Shown here: piece by piece, positions 1-10,733 of the stretch
How the letters are laid out: each line of letters opens with the position of its first letter
Position numbering within the stretch: the stretch's first letter is position 1
DNA from: Prorocentrum cordatum
Lineage: Eukaryota > Sar > Dinophyceae > Prorocentrales > Prorocentraceae
Assembly: GCA_963575745.1 (NCBI GenBank)
Contig: CAUYUJ010020598.1
Span: 10,087-74,086, forward strand
Reading direction: 5' to 3'
DNA: 64,000 nucleotides
Program-made: the position numbers and the translations under genes
Notes under the pieces: model-generated
Databases searched by the model: none
What the model saw: only the letters and a program-made list of their open reading frames with translations
What the model was told of the DNA's origin: nothing

Positions 1-2010
1 GCTGGAGCCGAGCTGGAGCCGAGCTGGAGTCGCCCTGGAGCCGAGCTGGAGCCGACATGGAGGCCGACAGATCCGTCAGGTGAGCCCCAGGCAGGTTTCC
101 CGAACGAACATCCAAGGGAGGAGCAGGAGGAGGGGCAAGGACCCGGGCCTCCTTTCACTGTGTGGGAACTTCGCAGCACAATTTTCTTCATAACTTTCGG
201 CCCGTGGAGACGCCCTGACCAGGCCCTGGGGCCGTCGAGAAAGGACTCGAAGTGCCTGCAACGCCGGTCCCGCCGATCAGGTCCAGACCTCCAGGGGCCC
301 CCGGTGTGATTGAGCAGGGGCCGACCGTTCCGGCATTCTACAGTCCTAACCACGACATGTTCTTAGACCCACCAATGTTCAATGGCGCCGATGCTGCGTC
401 GAACGTCCGTCGCCTCGAGCCGAGCTGGAGCCGAGCTGGAGCCGAGCTGGAGTCGCCCTGGAGCCGAGCTGGAGCCGACATGGAGGCCGACAGATCCGTC
501 AGGTGAGCCCCAGACAGGTTTCCCGAACGAACATCCAAGGGAGGAGCAGGAGGAGGGGAAAGGACCCGGGCCTCCCTTCACTGTGTGGGAACTTCGCAGC
601 ACAATGTTCTTCATAACTTTCGGCCCGTGGAGACGCCCTGACCAGGCCCTGGGGCCGTCGAGAAAGGACTCGAAGTGCCTGCAACGCCGGTCCCGCCGAT
701 CAGGTCCAGACCTCCAGGGGCCCCCGGTGTGATTGAGCAGGGGCCGACCGTTCCGGCATTCCTACAGTCCTACCACGAAATGTTCTTAGAACCCACCAAT
801 GTTCAATGGCGCCGATGCTGCGTCGAACGTCCGTCGCCTCGAGCCGAGCTGGAGCCGAGCTGGAGTCGCCCTGGAGCCGAGCTGGAGCCGACATGGAGGC
901 CGACAGATCCGTCAGGTGAGCCCCAGACAGGTTTCCCGAACGAACATCCAAGGGAGGAGCAGGAGGAGGGGAAAGGACCCGGGCCTCCCTTCACTGTGTG
1001 GGAACTTCGCAGCACAATGTTCTTCATAACTTTCGGCCCGTGGAGACGCCCTGACCAGGCCCTGGGGCCGTCGAGAAAGGACTCGAAGTGCCTGCAACGC
1101 CGGTCCCGCCGATCAGGTCCAGACCTCCAGGGGCCCCCGGTGTGATTGAGCAGGGGCCGACCGTTCCGGCATTCCTACAGTCCTACCACGAAATGTTCTT
1201 AGAACCCACCAATGTTCAATGGCGCCGATGCTGCGTCGAACGTCCGTCGCCTCGAGCCGAGCTGGAGTCGCCCTGGAGCGAGCTGGAAGTCGCCCTGGAG
1301 CCTAGCTGACCGACTGAGGCCGACAGATCCGTCAGGTGAGCCCCAGGCAGGTCCCGACGAAATCCAGGGAGAAGCAGCGGAGGGAAAGACCCGGGCCTCC
1401 TTTCACTGTGTGGGAACTTCGCAGCACAATGTTCTTCATAACTTTCGGCCCTTGGAGACCCCTGACCAGCCCTGGGCCGTCGAGAAAGGACTCGAGTGCC
1501 TGCACGCCGGTCCCGCCGATCAGGTCCAGCCTCCAGGGGCCCCCTGTGTGATTGAGCAGGGGCCGCCGCCCCGGCATTCCTCAGTCCTACGCACGAAATG
1601 TTCTTAGAACCCACCATGTTCAATGGCGCCGATGACTGCGTCGACGTCCGTCGCCTCCAGCGAGCTGGAGTCGCCCTGGAGCCGAGCTGGAGGAGGAGGA
1701 CAGATCCGTCAGGTGAGCCCCAGGCAGGTTTCCCGAACGAACATCCAAGGGAGGAGCAGGAGGAGGGGAAAGGACCCGGGCCTCCCTTCACTGTGTGGGA
1801 ACTTCGCAGCACAATGTTCTTCATAACTTTCGGCCCGTGGAGACGCCCTGACCAGGCCCTGGGGCCGTCGAGAAAGGACTCGAAGTGCCTGCAACGCCGG
1901 TCCCGCCGATCAGGTCCAGACCTCCAGGGGCCCCCGGTGTGATTGAGCAGGGGCCGACCGTTCCGGCATTCCTACAGTCCTACCACGAAATGTTCTTAGA
2001 ACCCACCAAT
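1..2010. repeat. Tandem array of ~413-424 bp units (about 5 copies)
   Basis: The anchor GTCAGGTGAGCCCCAG recurs near 74, 498, 911, 1331 and 1708, giving spacings of roughly 424, 413, 420 and 377 bp. Each unit opens with an inner minisatellite built on GAGCCGAGCTG and ends near a TTCTTAGAAC palindrome. Units 2, 3 and 5 are nearly identical; unit 4 carries many small deletions. Open frames of about 61-83 codons recur once per unit on both strands, but they follow the repeat and show no protein-like conservation, so I do not call them genes. The array runs off the left edge of the window. Confidence 0.93.
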
Positions 2011-2135
2011 GTTCAATGTTCTAAGAACAAAAGCATTGCTCTTAGCACATAAACCCGATGTGTTGCAACACGACAGCCCCGGCCAGAAATGTTCTGAGAA
2101 CGTTTCGTGGACACCACCGAAAGGTTCTTGGAGCA
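1935..2135. repeat. Dispersed repeat with TTCTAAGAAC palindromes, copy 1
   Basis: The tail of the last tandem unit continues into a segment with GTTCTAAGAAC and TTCTTAGAAC palindromes followed by CTTAGCACATAAACCCGATG. The same order of blocks recurs at 49215-49400, and in part at 48830-48900. It is a dispersed repeat; no coding sequence is seen. Confidence 0.8.
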
Positions 2136-2234
2136 TTGTCTGGTGGGGCTCTAGGCGAGCCAGGACGCTTCGCCACTGCTTGGTGTGAGAGAGCGCTGGA
2201 ACTCCTGCGCAGCCCAGAGGCTGGGCACGCCTTC

Positions 2235-2273
2235 AGTCGGGCCTGTCCCCCTGTAGGGGGACAGGCCCGACTT
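2235..2273. repeat. Minimal palindrome of MITE family 2 (terminal repeats only)
   Basis: AGTCGGGCCTGTCCCC is joined to its own reverse complement by a 6-7 nt centre. The arms equal the terminal inverted repeats of the 180-200 bp elements at 20320-20477, 49658-49850 and 55588-55767, so this looks like a copy that lost its interior. Confidence 0.75.
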
Positions 2274-2279
2274 CAGGCT

Positions 2280-2475
2280 GGGCACGCCGCGGCGCGGCGC
2301 GGCCAGCACGGCACGGCACGGCGCGCCGGCCGGCAGCCTCTGCCGCACGGCACGGGCACGGCACGGCGGGCCGACCCGACCGGGCGCGGCGCGCGGGCCG
2401 ACCCAGCGCGGCGCGGCGCGGCACGGCGTGCGGGCACGGCGCGGCGCGGCGCGGCGGGCGGCAGCCCGTCTCGCG
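2280..2475. repeat. GC-rich GGCACGGC/GGCGCGGC minisatellite
   Basis: Irregular repetition of CGGCACGG and CGGCGCGG blocks with almost no A or T. Open frames here are Arg/Ala/Gly low complexity and are not taken as genes. Confidence 0.75.
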
Positions 2476-2486
2476 CTCGGGGTGCC

Positions 2487-2596
2487 CAGCTCCTCCTCCT
2501 CCTCCTCCTCCTCCTCCTCCTCCCCGCCTCCGCCTCGCCTCCCTCCTCCTTCCTCCTCCTCCTCATCCTCCTCCTCTCCTCCTCCTCCTCCTCCTA
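2487..2596. repeat. (CCT)n microsatellite
   Basis: Pyrimidine-only tract of CCT triplets with a few interruptions. Poly-Ser, poly-Leu and poly-Glu frames across it are artefacts of the triplet repeat. Confidence 0.9.
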
Positions 2597-2599
2597 GGT

Positions 2600-3790
2600 C
2601 GCCGCCCCGACAGGAGCTGAGGCCCCTTGCAGCACGCGTCGTTGGGCGCTGCCTCGACGCTGCGGGACACTGGGGGCTCTTGAGCAATCGCTCTCTCCTT
2701 TTGGGCGCTCCTGGGGCCCTGCTCCTGGCGCCGTCTTGGGGGGCAGGTTGGGCCGGGCCTCAGGCTTGGGGGCGTGGACCTGCCTGCTCTGGCTCTGCCT
2801 GCTCCAAACCCTGACCGCAAGCACACTGTTCAGACGATTTCTGCCGCCGGGGGGGGAGGGCTGGTCGTGGATCGTCCACGTGTCCCAGGATGTCCAGGGG
2901 TAGCTCTGAGCTGGCCCAAGATAGCACCACACTGCCTGCGAGACGGCACATGTCTCACTCCAGCATGCTTCTATAACGTCCAGCTGCCCTAAAGCCACCC
3001 GCGGATACGCCCGAACGCAAATAATGTTGAGCATTCGCCAAATACATGTCAAGGATATCCGCTTTCCTCGCCATTTCGGCTCCCGATGGGCATCCTAGGC
3101 TTCAACATGGTCCCGAGATTGCCCAATAAGGCCTCCTCGGGGGCCCATAGGAGAACCCAATCTGTCCTTCAACGCTCCCCACGCCTCCGAGAAAAAGGCC
3201 CGGTGGCCTCCAGCACGGCCCGAAGGCGCAATCTAGGTGGCGCAGCACGAGGTGCCCAACGGCTCCCACAAGGGCCCAACAAGATAGAGGCTTCCAACAG
3301 CGTCCCAGATTGCCCCAAACTGCCGCCCTTTGGTGGCTTTTTTGGGCTGCTCCTTCTCTTGACTAGACTGGTGTCACTACACGTCGTTCATGTCTAATCG
3401 TGCTCATGTCTAGTTGTACTCGTACCATGTGTAACTCTGGGAACCGTTTCTGGATGGGTTTGGCGAAGCATCATTATTCAACATGTGGTAGTGCGTCGCC
3501 CATATCGAAAACGAGGGAATGATACCACCGGTGGCGCGCATACTTACTTCGAACGTGCCGTGGCAATGCCGTGCCAATCACTGCACGTCCTGCTGAAATG
3601 AAAGATGCAGTGTTATGCAAGGCACGCGTCCCAGACTGCACATTGCGCCACTTGGCTATGTGCCTCACTCACCCCATCCCGTGCAATCGCCGCCACACTG
3701 GCAAAATGACTACAACAGATGATCGGACACACACGACGGCAGTGTCACGGGCTCGCCTCGGGTACATCCGCCGACCCCCCGGCGTGTGTG
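2600..3790. other. Gene-free stretch with a fragment of dispersed repeat B
   Basis: No coding sequence is supported. Around 3376-3425 there is a diverged fragment (ACGTCGTTCATGTCTAATCGTG...) of the repeat found at 28690-28880 and 46510-46690. The remainder is unique-looking intergenic or post-gene sequence. Confidence 0.5.
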
Positions 3791-3794
3791 TGAT

Positions 3795-4520
3795 ACGCAG
3801 TCGTCGTCTTCGTCGTCTTCGTCGCCGTCGCCAGTCCCAAGGAACTGCCAGAACGAGCACAAAAAAGAAACGTTGTAGTTCAGTCGATTTCCTCCCCCTT
3901 TCCCCTCCCTCAGGGGGGGGGGCAGGGCGGGGAGGGGGGGTTAGGACGGTGGGGGGGGGGGGCACGAGCGGGGTCCCCAGGGTCAGATCACCGCCACCCC
4001 CGGGGTCCTGGCGGCCCTCCCTCTCCTCCCTGCCCCCCTGGTGGACCAGAAGGACAGGGAGGGGGGGGCCCCTGCGGGTGGGGGGTCCTCCTCCTCCTCC
4101 TCCTCCTCCTCCTCCTCCTCCTCCTCCTCCTCCTCCTCCTCCTCCTCCTCCTCCTGCCTCCTCCTCCTCACTCCTCCTCCTCCTCTATCCTTCCTCCTGG
4201 GAAGGGAAGTCTTGGGGGAGGTCCGCCTGCGGTGGGGCAGGGTGGCCCTGGGTCCGAATGCCGCCCGCCCCCCCCCCCCCCTGGGTCCAGGCGGATCCCG
4301 GGCTTGGGCGCCCGCGGGGGTCCCCGGGGAGGCCCCGCCGCAAGGGGCCGGCGGCGCAGGGCCGCAAGAGGCCCCTCACGGGACGGACCGGGACGCCCAC
4401 GGCGAGTCGCAGGGCTCCTCCTCCTCCTCTCCTTCCCCTCCACCTCCCCCTCTCCTCCTCCTCCTCCTCCTCCTCCTCCTCCTCCGCCTTCCCCTGCTCC
4501 TCCTCCTCCTCCTCAGGCCG
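3795..4520. repeat. Microsatellite block: (GTC)n, G-runs and two (CCT)n tracts
   Basis: Contains CGTCGT repeats near 3800-3830, G8-G11 runs at 3900-3965, a nearly pure (CCT)n tract at 4086-4195 and another at 4415-4515. Long open frames here are Pro/Ser/Leu/Glu homopolymers from the triplet repeat. Confidence 0.88.
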
Positions 4521-5014
4521 CGTCCTGAGGGTAGTACAGTAAGCGCCCTCCAGTGAACTCGCCCAGGGTTCTGATGATGGACGGGCCAGCGTTGCGAGTG
4601 TCCCTCGGCGCCGCGGCAGCAGGGCGAGGGCGAGCTTCGACACCGCCAGCATGGAAGCGACGCACGACGGTGGATGGCACGAGGGGCCAAACATGGGGCT
4701 GACGAGCAGCAGACAAGGATCTGGGCGGCGAGATTGTGGACAATGCAGTGGGCGACGGGGGTGCAAGCTGTGTGTGGCCCATCTGTGGGCGACAAGCACC
4801 TCTGACAGTGTGGACAACAGCGAAACCAAGAAGAAGTTATGACCAGAGTCGACGATACAATATTTACCCAAGGCCCCTGACGAGCCGCATCGATCTGTGA
4901 GCTCCCTGGGCCTCCAGACAAAAATCTCAGTCGTGGTCTTCCCTCGCACAGCCGAGAGGTCTGGGCCTCCTCCTCCTGGAGGGCGATGGGGACCCCCCAT
5001 CCGGCCCCCCTCGA
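4521..5014. other. Gene-free stretch
   Basis: Neither strand shows a recognisable protein, and no clear repeat was identified. Confidence 0.4.
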
Positions 5015-5165
5015 GAATGACTCCTGGACCTGCCCTATAGGACAAAAAAGGGGGGGGACAAAAAATGTCTCCTGGACCTGTCCTATAGGACAAAAAATGT
5101 CTCCTGGACCTGTCCTATAGGACAAAAAATGACTCCTGGACCTGTCCTATAGGACAAAAAATGTC
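5015..5165. repeat. 33-bp tandem repeat around GTCCTATAGGAC
   Basis: About four copies of a unit containing CTCCTGGACCTGTCCTATAG followed by GACAAAAAATG. Each unit holds the perfect palindrome GTCCTATAGGAC. The array lies just left of the MITE at 5189. Confidence 0.85.
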
Positions 5166-5188
5166 CTATGTCACCCTTTGTTCCCCTA

Positions 5189-5387
5189 TAGGGGAACAGA
5201 AAGTGGCATAAACATAACAACTCGGAGGTCCGCGCGGATTTCTCGGATCGGCGCTGGACCCCCCTCCCTGGCGCGCGGAGCGCGCCAGGGGCGGCGCCGG
5301 AGGCGCCGCCGGGGGGCCCCAGCGCCGATCCGAGGAATCCGCGCGGACCTCCGAGTTCTTATGGTTATGCCACTTTTTGTTCCCCTG
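5189..5387. mobile_element. MITE family 1, copy 1 (~200 bp palindromic element)
   Basis: Nearly the whole element folds on itself. Ends are GGGGAACA...TGTTCCCC, followed inward by GGCATAA, then ACTCGGAGGTCCGCGCGGAT and a GC-rich centre containing GGCGCGC and GGCGGCGCC palindromes. Copies lie at 20642-20787, 23314-23512 and 45655-45855, with half a copy near 8586. It has no ORF, so any movement would need an enzyme supplied from elsewhere. Confidence 0.87.
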
Positions 5388-5529
5388 TGTCCCGCATCGC
5401 GCTCAGACCAGGACTTTGAGGCGAGCCCCGCCGCGGTGACGAGGGCCCCGCCAAGGAGGCCCGAGCACGCCAGAGGCAGAGGAGAGCCTTGCGCCCTCCT
5501 CGAGGGGAGCAGCGACAACGACGACGATC

Positions 5530-5712
5530 CGTGCCTTCGACAATTTTCCAATATTTTTTCCTGTGCTTTTTGGGTTTTCGTCTTCCCCCATATTTTCCCA
5601 TATTTCCAATATTTTCTTGGTTTTTGTCTTCCCCCCCACTTCCCATATTTTCCCATATCTTCTGGGGAATCGACGATTAATTGTGTCTGTGTGTTTTTTC
5701 CCCTCCTGATTT
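5530..5712 (-). repeat. Dispersed repeat A, copy 1
   Basis: On the minus strand it begins with TCAGGAGGGG, then ACACACAGACACAATTAATC, then several AAAATATGGGAA blocks. Copies are at 20788-20960 and 44590-44762. The plus-strand form reads CCCATATTTTCCC...TTAATTGTGTCTGTGTG. Confidence 0.85.
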
Positions 5713-6796
5713 CTGGAGTCGCTGGCTGCTGCAGCGCTTCCAACCTCTTCATCCTGGGCCAATGCTTGCAGTCTGGGGGCGCGGAAGCAGCCCACGGTCG
5801 CCGAAAACTGCCAACGTTTTCTTACTCGACGATTCGACATTGGGCGGAAGGGGGGGAGGGGGGGGGTTGGCTCCGGACCTCTGCTTAATGCCACTGTTTG
5901 CAATCGAGCGTCCTATGGGGGAGACTCCACCTGCTCGAAACAGGCGCCACAAACAGCCAAGATCTACTCCATGGCGGGTGGAAGGGGGGGGTGCGAGGGC
6001 CCGCGCAGATCGGCAAAGCAATGAATCAGAAAACGATCACATTATGGGAAGCCTCGGGCGTGATGTTTTGCAAGTCGCCAAGAAGGCCTGGGTTCCCAGA
6101 GGTCCCTGACATGTTCCAGGGGGTCCTCAGAGGTCTACTGGAGGCCTCCGAAGCCTCTGAAGGACGCAGACGCCTCGCGAGCATCAGGGATTGGCCAACG
6201 ATTGCGAAGACCGCGAGCCTACGAGATTGGCCCGCATCTGCTGTGATGCATCCGGGAGGTGCCACGGATCCCCGAGGAACGCGACGAGAACGCGCTGCTC
6301 TTGCGGCGGCGCTGCCGCAAGGGCGAACAGCATACTGGTGCCCACACCGCCGGACGCGGGACGCCACCGTGCTGGCGGACACAGCCACGACGCTGGCGGA
6401 CACACTGCGATCGATGTTATGTTCATGCCTCTGCGCACGCTCCATTGCCGCGAGGGCCGCCAGAGCGGCGGGGCATGGATCGAGTTCTCGCCCCTGGAGC
6501 CACGTTTTTGGCACCCAGGCCCTGCTTCCCCTGGGGCCTGGAAAGGGGGGCCGCAGCAGGGGTATGGATCGAGCGTCCATCGTCGACCGTGATCGGGGCA
6601 TTTTCAGACGCGCTCTCGCGGAGCTTTCTGCCGTAAGGATGCCGCCTCCCCGCCGCGCGCGAGTGCCGCGCGAGGCCCCCGCGGCCATGCCGAGCGCGCG
6701 GGCGCCGCGGCGCGGCGAGGGCGTGATAACAATGGATGCCATAAGCCTCTCTCCGGGGGGGGTTCGAGGCTCAAGGTTAGAAGATCTGAGTCTTTC
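5713..6796. other. Gene-free stretch downstream of the large gene
   Basis: Lies 3' of the stop codon at 6985 on the minus strand. Open frames on both strands are low-complexity and alternate without conserved motifs. It may include the 3' UTR of the gene; no polyadenylation signal was recognised. Confidence 0.4.
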
Positions 6797-6972
6797 ACAA
6801 TGATCATTGTTCTGCTGCTGCTGCTGCTGCTTCCCCTCCTCCCCCTCCTCATCCTCCTCCTCTTCCTTGTCCTCCTTTTCTCCCCTGCAACTCATCTGTT
6901 CTTCACTCTCCCTGCTCCTCATCTTCCTCATCCCCATCCTCCTCCTCCTCCTCCTCCTCCTTCTCCTCCTAA
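6797..6972. repeat. (CTG)n/(CCT)n microsatellite
   Basis: CTGCTGCTGCTG followed by interrupted CCT repeats, ending 12 bp from the stop codon of exon J. Confidence 0.88.
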
Positions 6973-6984
6973 TCAGGCCCGAGG

Positions 6985-7131
6985 TCAGCAGGACTCAAGG
7001 TAGACCGTGCCCTGGTTGCCCGTCACGGTGATCCAGCCCTTCGCGCCGTCCAGCTTGGCCTTCCCTCGCACGCGCTGCAGCTCGGCCTTCTCGTCCTTCT
7101 TCTGGAACTCGTACGCCTCGATCTTCTCGCC
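6985..7131 (-). CDS. Exon J (last) of large coiled-coil/EF-hand gene
   Basis: Acceptor TGCCAG|GGC at 7132; the frame runs 48 codons to TGA at 6985-6987. It encodes GEKIEAYEFQKK...KAKLDGAKGWITVTGNQGT and ends in YLESC. This is the second copy of the small domain that closes exon H (there GFVTIAGNQGT), and it joins exon I in phase to give TIRQVAK|GEKIEAYEF, so the domain is completed across the junction. The fold is probably a small beta barrel (inference). The gene may really stop here; splicing just before the stop into a further exon cannot be excluded. Confidence 0.83.
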   Translation of the reverse strand, partial: GEKIEAYEFQKKDEKAELQRVRGKAKLDGAKGWITVTGNQGTVYLESC

Positions 7132-7139
7132 CTGGCAGG

Positions 7140-7345
7140 AGGAGGGCGGGCGAGCGACGGCGGAGAGCGACGGCGATGAAGGCGAGAGACGGCGACAGTG
7201 CCGAGCGACCGCGACAGAGAGCGCGACGGCGAAGCAGAGCGAGCGAGGGTGGCGGCCGACGGCGATGAGCGGCGGTGAGCGGCGACCGCGGCGGCGAGCG
7301 ACGACGGCAAGCGGCGATGGCGACGAGCGACGGCGAGCAGCGAAG
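7140..7345. repeat. GGCGACGGCGA-type minisatellite in intron I-J
   Basis: Irregular repetition of GCGACGGCGA and GAGCGACGG. Its frames give Arg/Ala/Ser-rich peptides only. It lies within the 1,128-bp intron between exons I and J. Confidence 0.75.
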
Positions 7346-7954
7346 GTCGGTGGTCGCCTCCGCCATCGGCCGAGTTCGGTGAGCAAAGAAGGGCTCGACC
7401 AGCACGGTATGTGTTGTCTTCGTTTTGCTTTCGTCTTCCCTCGCCTTGTGCCTCGATCCGCCCTTGCTGCAAAACGACACCGGAACCGAACCGGCCCCCG
7501 AAATCGCCCAAACACCGTCTAGGTCGGCACCTGGGCGAACTCGGCCGCCCCGATCGGCAACACGCAACCCGGCGCGTGCTGGCACGGAGCTCCGCAAGCC
7601 GACCGAAAGCGTACGCCTGGCGCGGCACGTTCGCCGGCACGTGGGTCGGCACGCGGCGCCGACCCGTCACGGGTGTGTACCCCGACCGTGTTGAGCGCGG
7701 TAAGACTTGCGTTTCCGAACGGGGGCATCAAGGCAAGCATGGTGGTGAATGATCCTTGGCCTCTGGAGGCCTCCGTGGAGAGCTGCTCCCCAAACGGCGC
7801 GCGCACTTGGCTGCTGGATGGTTGGCCTTCGGTTCCTGGTTTTCGCCCAGCTCCCGCCCGTGGCCGCCTCGTGGTCGCCCCGTGAGCCGGCTGGCGGTTC
7901 CGCAATCTCGTCTGGTGCCCGACAATGGCCGCCTCGTCGGCGCCACTACAAAGA

Positions 7955-8080
7955 TTGCACCACTCAGATTGCACCACATCAGACCGTACCCCTCGCTTTG
8001 CACCACATAAGGTGCGCCACACATATTGCCCCACATCGGTTCCACCACATCTTTCGCACACCACAAGTTGCATCGCATCC
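7955..8080. repeat. ~20-bp GCACCACAT repeats in intron I-J
   Basis: Degenerate tandem copies of a unit with GCACCACATCAG, GCACCACATAAG, CCCCACATCGG and CCACCACATC. No coding meaning. Confidence 0.7.
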
Positions 8081-8259
8081 TCATGTCTCATACACATATT
8101 GCACATCGACATTGCAATGAACTGCTGCTTGTGATCCACGCTGGTTAACATTGGCCCTGGGAAGCGGGATGAAATGGAGTGAACAACTCAGCAGCGTAAG
8201 TCTGGGAGACCGAAGTTGTCCACTTCGATTTGTTCAACGAACCCCCCTCCCCATCCGAC

Positions 8260-8322
8260 CTTGGCGACCTGCCGGATGGTCTTGCTGTCCTTGATGACCG
8301 GGCCGTCTGTCAGCGACGTCTC
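8260..8322 (-). CDS. Exon I of large coiled-coil/EF-hand gene
   Basis: Acceptor GCAAG|GAG at 8323 and donor AAG|GT at 8259 bound 21 codons: ETSLTDGPVIKDS then KTIRQVAK. Phase 0 on both sides. It links the first GNQGT domain (exon H) to the second (exon J). Introns on either side are 345 bp and 1,128 bp. Confidence 0.82.
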
Positions 8323-8585
8323 CTTGCCAGGGGCTCCCAACCCCTCTGGTGACAGATGGTCCGATGACCTCGCAGTCCCGAAGACCTCACTGGACGCCCT
8401 GCCACCAGACGACTTGGGACCCAAGGCGGCCCGAGGTGCTCGAGACCCCCTCGGAGAACGGTCCGGGTACCAAAACCACCCGCTCGCCGCCCTGGAACAC
8501 CTCCGACTCACCAGATGGCGTGTGGTCGCTGGACAGTTTTGGCACCTACGCCCTTTCCAAGGAGCAGAAAGCAACATTCACCATA

Positions 8586-8645
8586 CAATTTCGAGATCTG
8601 CGCGGATTTCTTGGATTGGCGCTGGACCCACCCTCCCCTGCAAGC
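8586..8645 (+). repeat. Diverged half copy of MITE family 1 in intron H-I
   Basis: TTTCGAGATCTGCGCGGATT followed by TCTTGGATTGGCGCTGGACC matches one arm of the family-1 MITE (TCGGAGGTCCGCGCGGATTT...CGGATCGGCGCTGGACC). The other arm is absent. Confidence 0.7.
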
Positions 8646-8667
8646 TGTTTTGCATACTACTTCGAAC

Positions 8668-9670
8668 CTTGACACAAGTGAAGATGTTGCCCCCGGGCTG
8701 CAGGAAGGCCGTGCCCTGGTTGCCGGCGATCGTTACGAATCCCACGGCTTCATCGACTGTGGATCGGCACTTCACACGCATGACGCCAGCGCCCTCCTCC
8801 TTGGCCGGGGCCTCGAGGGCCTCCAGGACCTCGCCCAGCTCGAGACGCTTCACCGTCTTCGACTTGATCGAGACCTCCTCGCTCAGCACCGTCTGCTTCA
8901 CGCACTTGTAGTACATCCTCGTCGTCTCCAAAAACTGATCCTTCGTGAGGGTCCTTTCCTCTTTCTCTCCTATGATGTGGTCGAACACCTTTTCGGCCTC
9001 GCCGTCTTCGAAAGAGATCTTCTCGAGGCCCTTCAGGAACGTCACAAACTTCTCCTGAGTAAGGGGCTCTCCACCGTTGATCTCGTCGAACTGCTGCTCG
9101 CCTGTCTTGCCGTCGGCCGTCATTTTTGCCCTCAGAGCTTCCACCGCGTCCGATTTCTTGCTGTCCAACTCGGCATAGGCCTTGTGCACCGCCTTCTCCC
9201 TAGCACTGGCGATAGCAGAGGTGATCTTCTCAATGCGGTACGTGGCCCTCTCATGCCTCGACTTGAGCCTGGGCACGTCCTTCTTGTCGAAGTCGCGCAG
9301 GCCGTCGTTGGATGCGCACGTCTCCTGAAGGGCCTTCAGCTTCTCCATCGCAGCCGCAAACGCCTGCGCTGCCTCCTTGCATGCCGACTCTGCCGCGCCC
9401 GCGGTCTCCTTGATCTTGTCCGCAGTCATCTCGGCGTCATTGGAGAACGCTCTGGATTCGGTCTCGGCGTTGTTGAGCACCGCCTCCGCCGAACCCATGG
9501 CCTCGCTGATCTCGTCCGAGGCCTTCCGGGCCTCCGCCCTCTGCTCCTCGAGCACCCTCTGCCTCTCCTTCTCCGCGGCGCGCTCCTCGCGCACCTTCAC
9601 CTCCGACTTGGCGATGGAGATCTTCTGGTGGAGGGAGCGGAACTTCTCGAAGGTGACTGGCTCCAATATC
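8668..9670 (-). CDS. Exon H (main exon) of large coiled-coil/EF-hand gene
   Basis: 1,003 nt between acceptor GCGAG|G and donor AAG|GT. Exon G ends two bases into a codon and exon H supplies the third, giving LDKILR|ILEPVTFEKF. Roughly the first 180 residues are charged helix (KVREERAAEKERQRVLEEQ; AAQAFAAAMEKLKALQET), consistent with a coiled coil. A degenerate EF-hand-like pair follows (QQFDEINGGEPLTQEKFVTF; EKEERTLTKDQFLETTRMYY), then the first small domain ending DEAVGFVTIAGNQGTAFLQ. No signal peptide or membrane segment is seen. I recognise no named family; the protein resembles a calcium-responsive structural or scaffold protein, which is inference. The plus-strand frame across the same interval (8515-9723) is its shadow. 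Confidence 0.88.
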
Positions 9671-9879
9671 CTCGCGACTTTCTCACGGGTTTCGCGCGAG
9701 GTGGCGCCAGGTGGTGGTGGTGACAATGGTGGTGACGACGATTCTTCGAACGTGGACCGATGGCAATGAGGGCTGACAATCGATGGAGACCAGTGTGCTG
9801 GCCAATTTGCCAATGAATTTAGTCCAGATGTTCGGTAAGCCGGCACAGTACACGGTATCTGGCGCACTGGATGCCATAC

Positions 9880-9995
9880 AGTCGGGGCCCTGAAGAAGGA
9901 ACCCTTTTGGTTGGGGAGGGGCTCCGCGTTCCTTAAGTGTTTCACAGCTTGCCTCAGGTTTTCCATATGTTTTCGATGGGAAATCGAAGTTTAAC
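9880..9995. repeat. Dispersed repeat next to a CCTCTTGG tract (intron G-H)
   Basis: GGGCCCTGAAGAAGGAACCC...GTGTTTCACAGCTT is the inverted counterpart of 20060-20145 (AAAGCTGTGAAACA...GGGTTCCCTCTTCAGGGCC). Both copies flank tracts of CCAAGAGG type, so these probably form one repeat family. Confidence 0.7.
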
Positions 9996-10084
9996 TTATG
10001 GAAAAAAGGCCTCGTTCCTTATTTAGGGTTCCTTAGGTCAACGCCCCAACTGTACCAGCATGGAGATGGGCGTCTGGAGACCTC

Positions 10085-10530
10085 CTAGGCTGTTTGGGGA
10101 CTCTCGCCGGCTGCTTGGAGCCCTCAGGGAACCCTCTTGGGGCGTCTTGGTGCCCTCTTGGGCTGCAGTGGGCCCCTATTGAATCGTCTTGGGCCCCTCT
10201 TAACACCTCTTGGTAGTCTTTTGGGCCACCTGGGGGCGGGCTGGATGATCTCGTAGGCCCTCTTGGAAGCTCTGAAAGTCGAGTCCACGAGTGCGACAAG
10301 ACTGTGCAAAACACATGTGGGGAATCATGGATCAATGCCTCCCGGTGGCCTCTTGGGGGCCCTCTTCGAGTCCCCTCGGACGTTCGAGGGACCAGTTGGG
10401 CCGTCTCGCGGCTACCTTAGGCCGTCTTTGGCCCGTCTTGGCTGTCTTCGGGGCCTCTTCGGAACATCTTGGGGAACTCTTCGGCCATCTCGGGCAGTCT
10501 TGGGCCCTCCCAGGGCGTCCACGATTCAGA
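10085..10530. repeat. CCTCTTGGGC-type degenerate repeat tract (intron G-H)
   Basis: Irregular 10-12 bp copies of CCCTCTTGGG and CGTCTTGGGC. The reverse-complement form (GCCCAAGAGG) makes up 11935-12498, 19853-20000, 26290-26830 and 46745-47250. Confidence 0.8.
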
Positions 10531-10733
10531 CACCGCGGTTGTGCCCAAGTTGTATCGGATCAGTTTTCTGCGCACACGGGAGTTCATTGTATTACAACAT
10601 CATGCTTCACACAGAAGCGTATTCACATCCATGGCTACATGTGTATGCAGATGTGTACATGTATAACTGTATGTACACGTGATTGTGATTGTAGGTAAAT
10701 GTGTTTGTCCACGTCGAGCTTCAAACAGCTATC

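Noticed and set aside
76-1894. Repeated 61-codon minus-strand ORFs (MQALRVLSRRPQGL...)
   Set aside because: They follow the 413-bp tandem unit; no start or stop selection, and the equivalent frames in the fourth unit are broken by indels.
2058-2687. Overlapping ~179-codon ORFs on both strands
   Set aside because: They consist of the GGCACGGC minisatellite and the (CCT)n tract.
8515-9723. 402-codon plus-strand frame
   Set aside because: Antisense to exon H, whose minus-strand product has EF-hand-like and GNQGT motifs and correct splice phases; the plus frame is His/Leu/Arg-rich without motifs.
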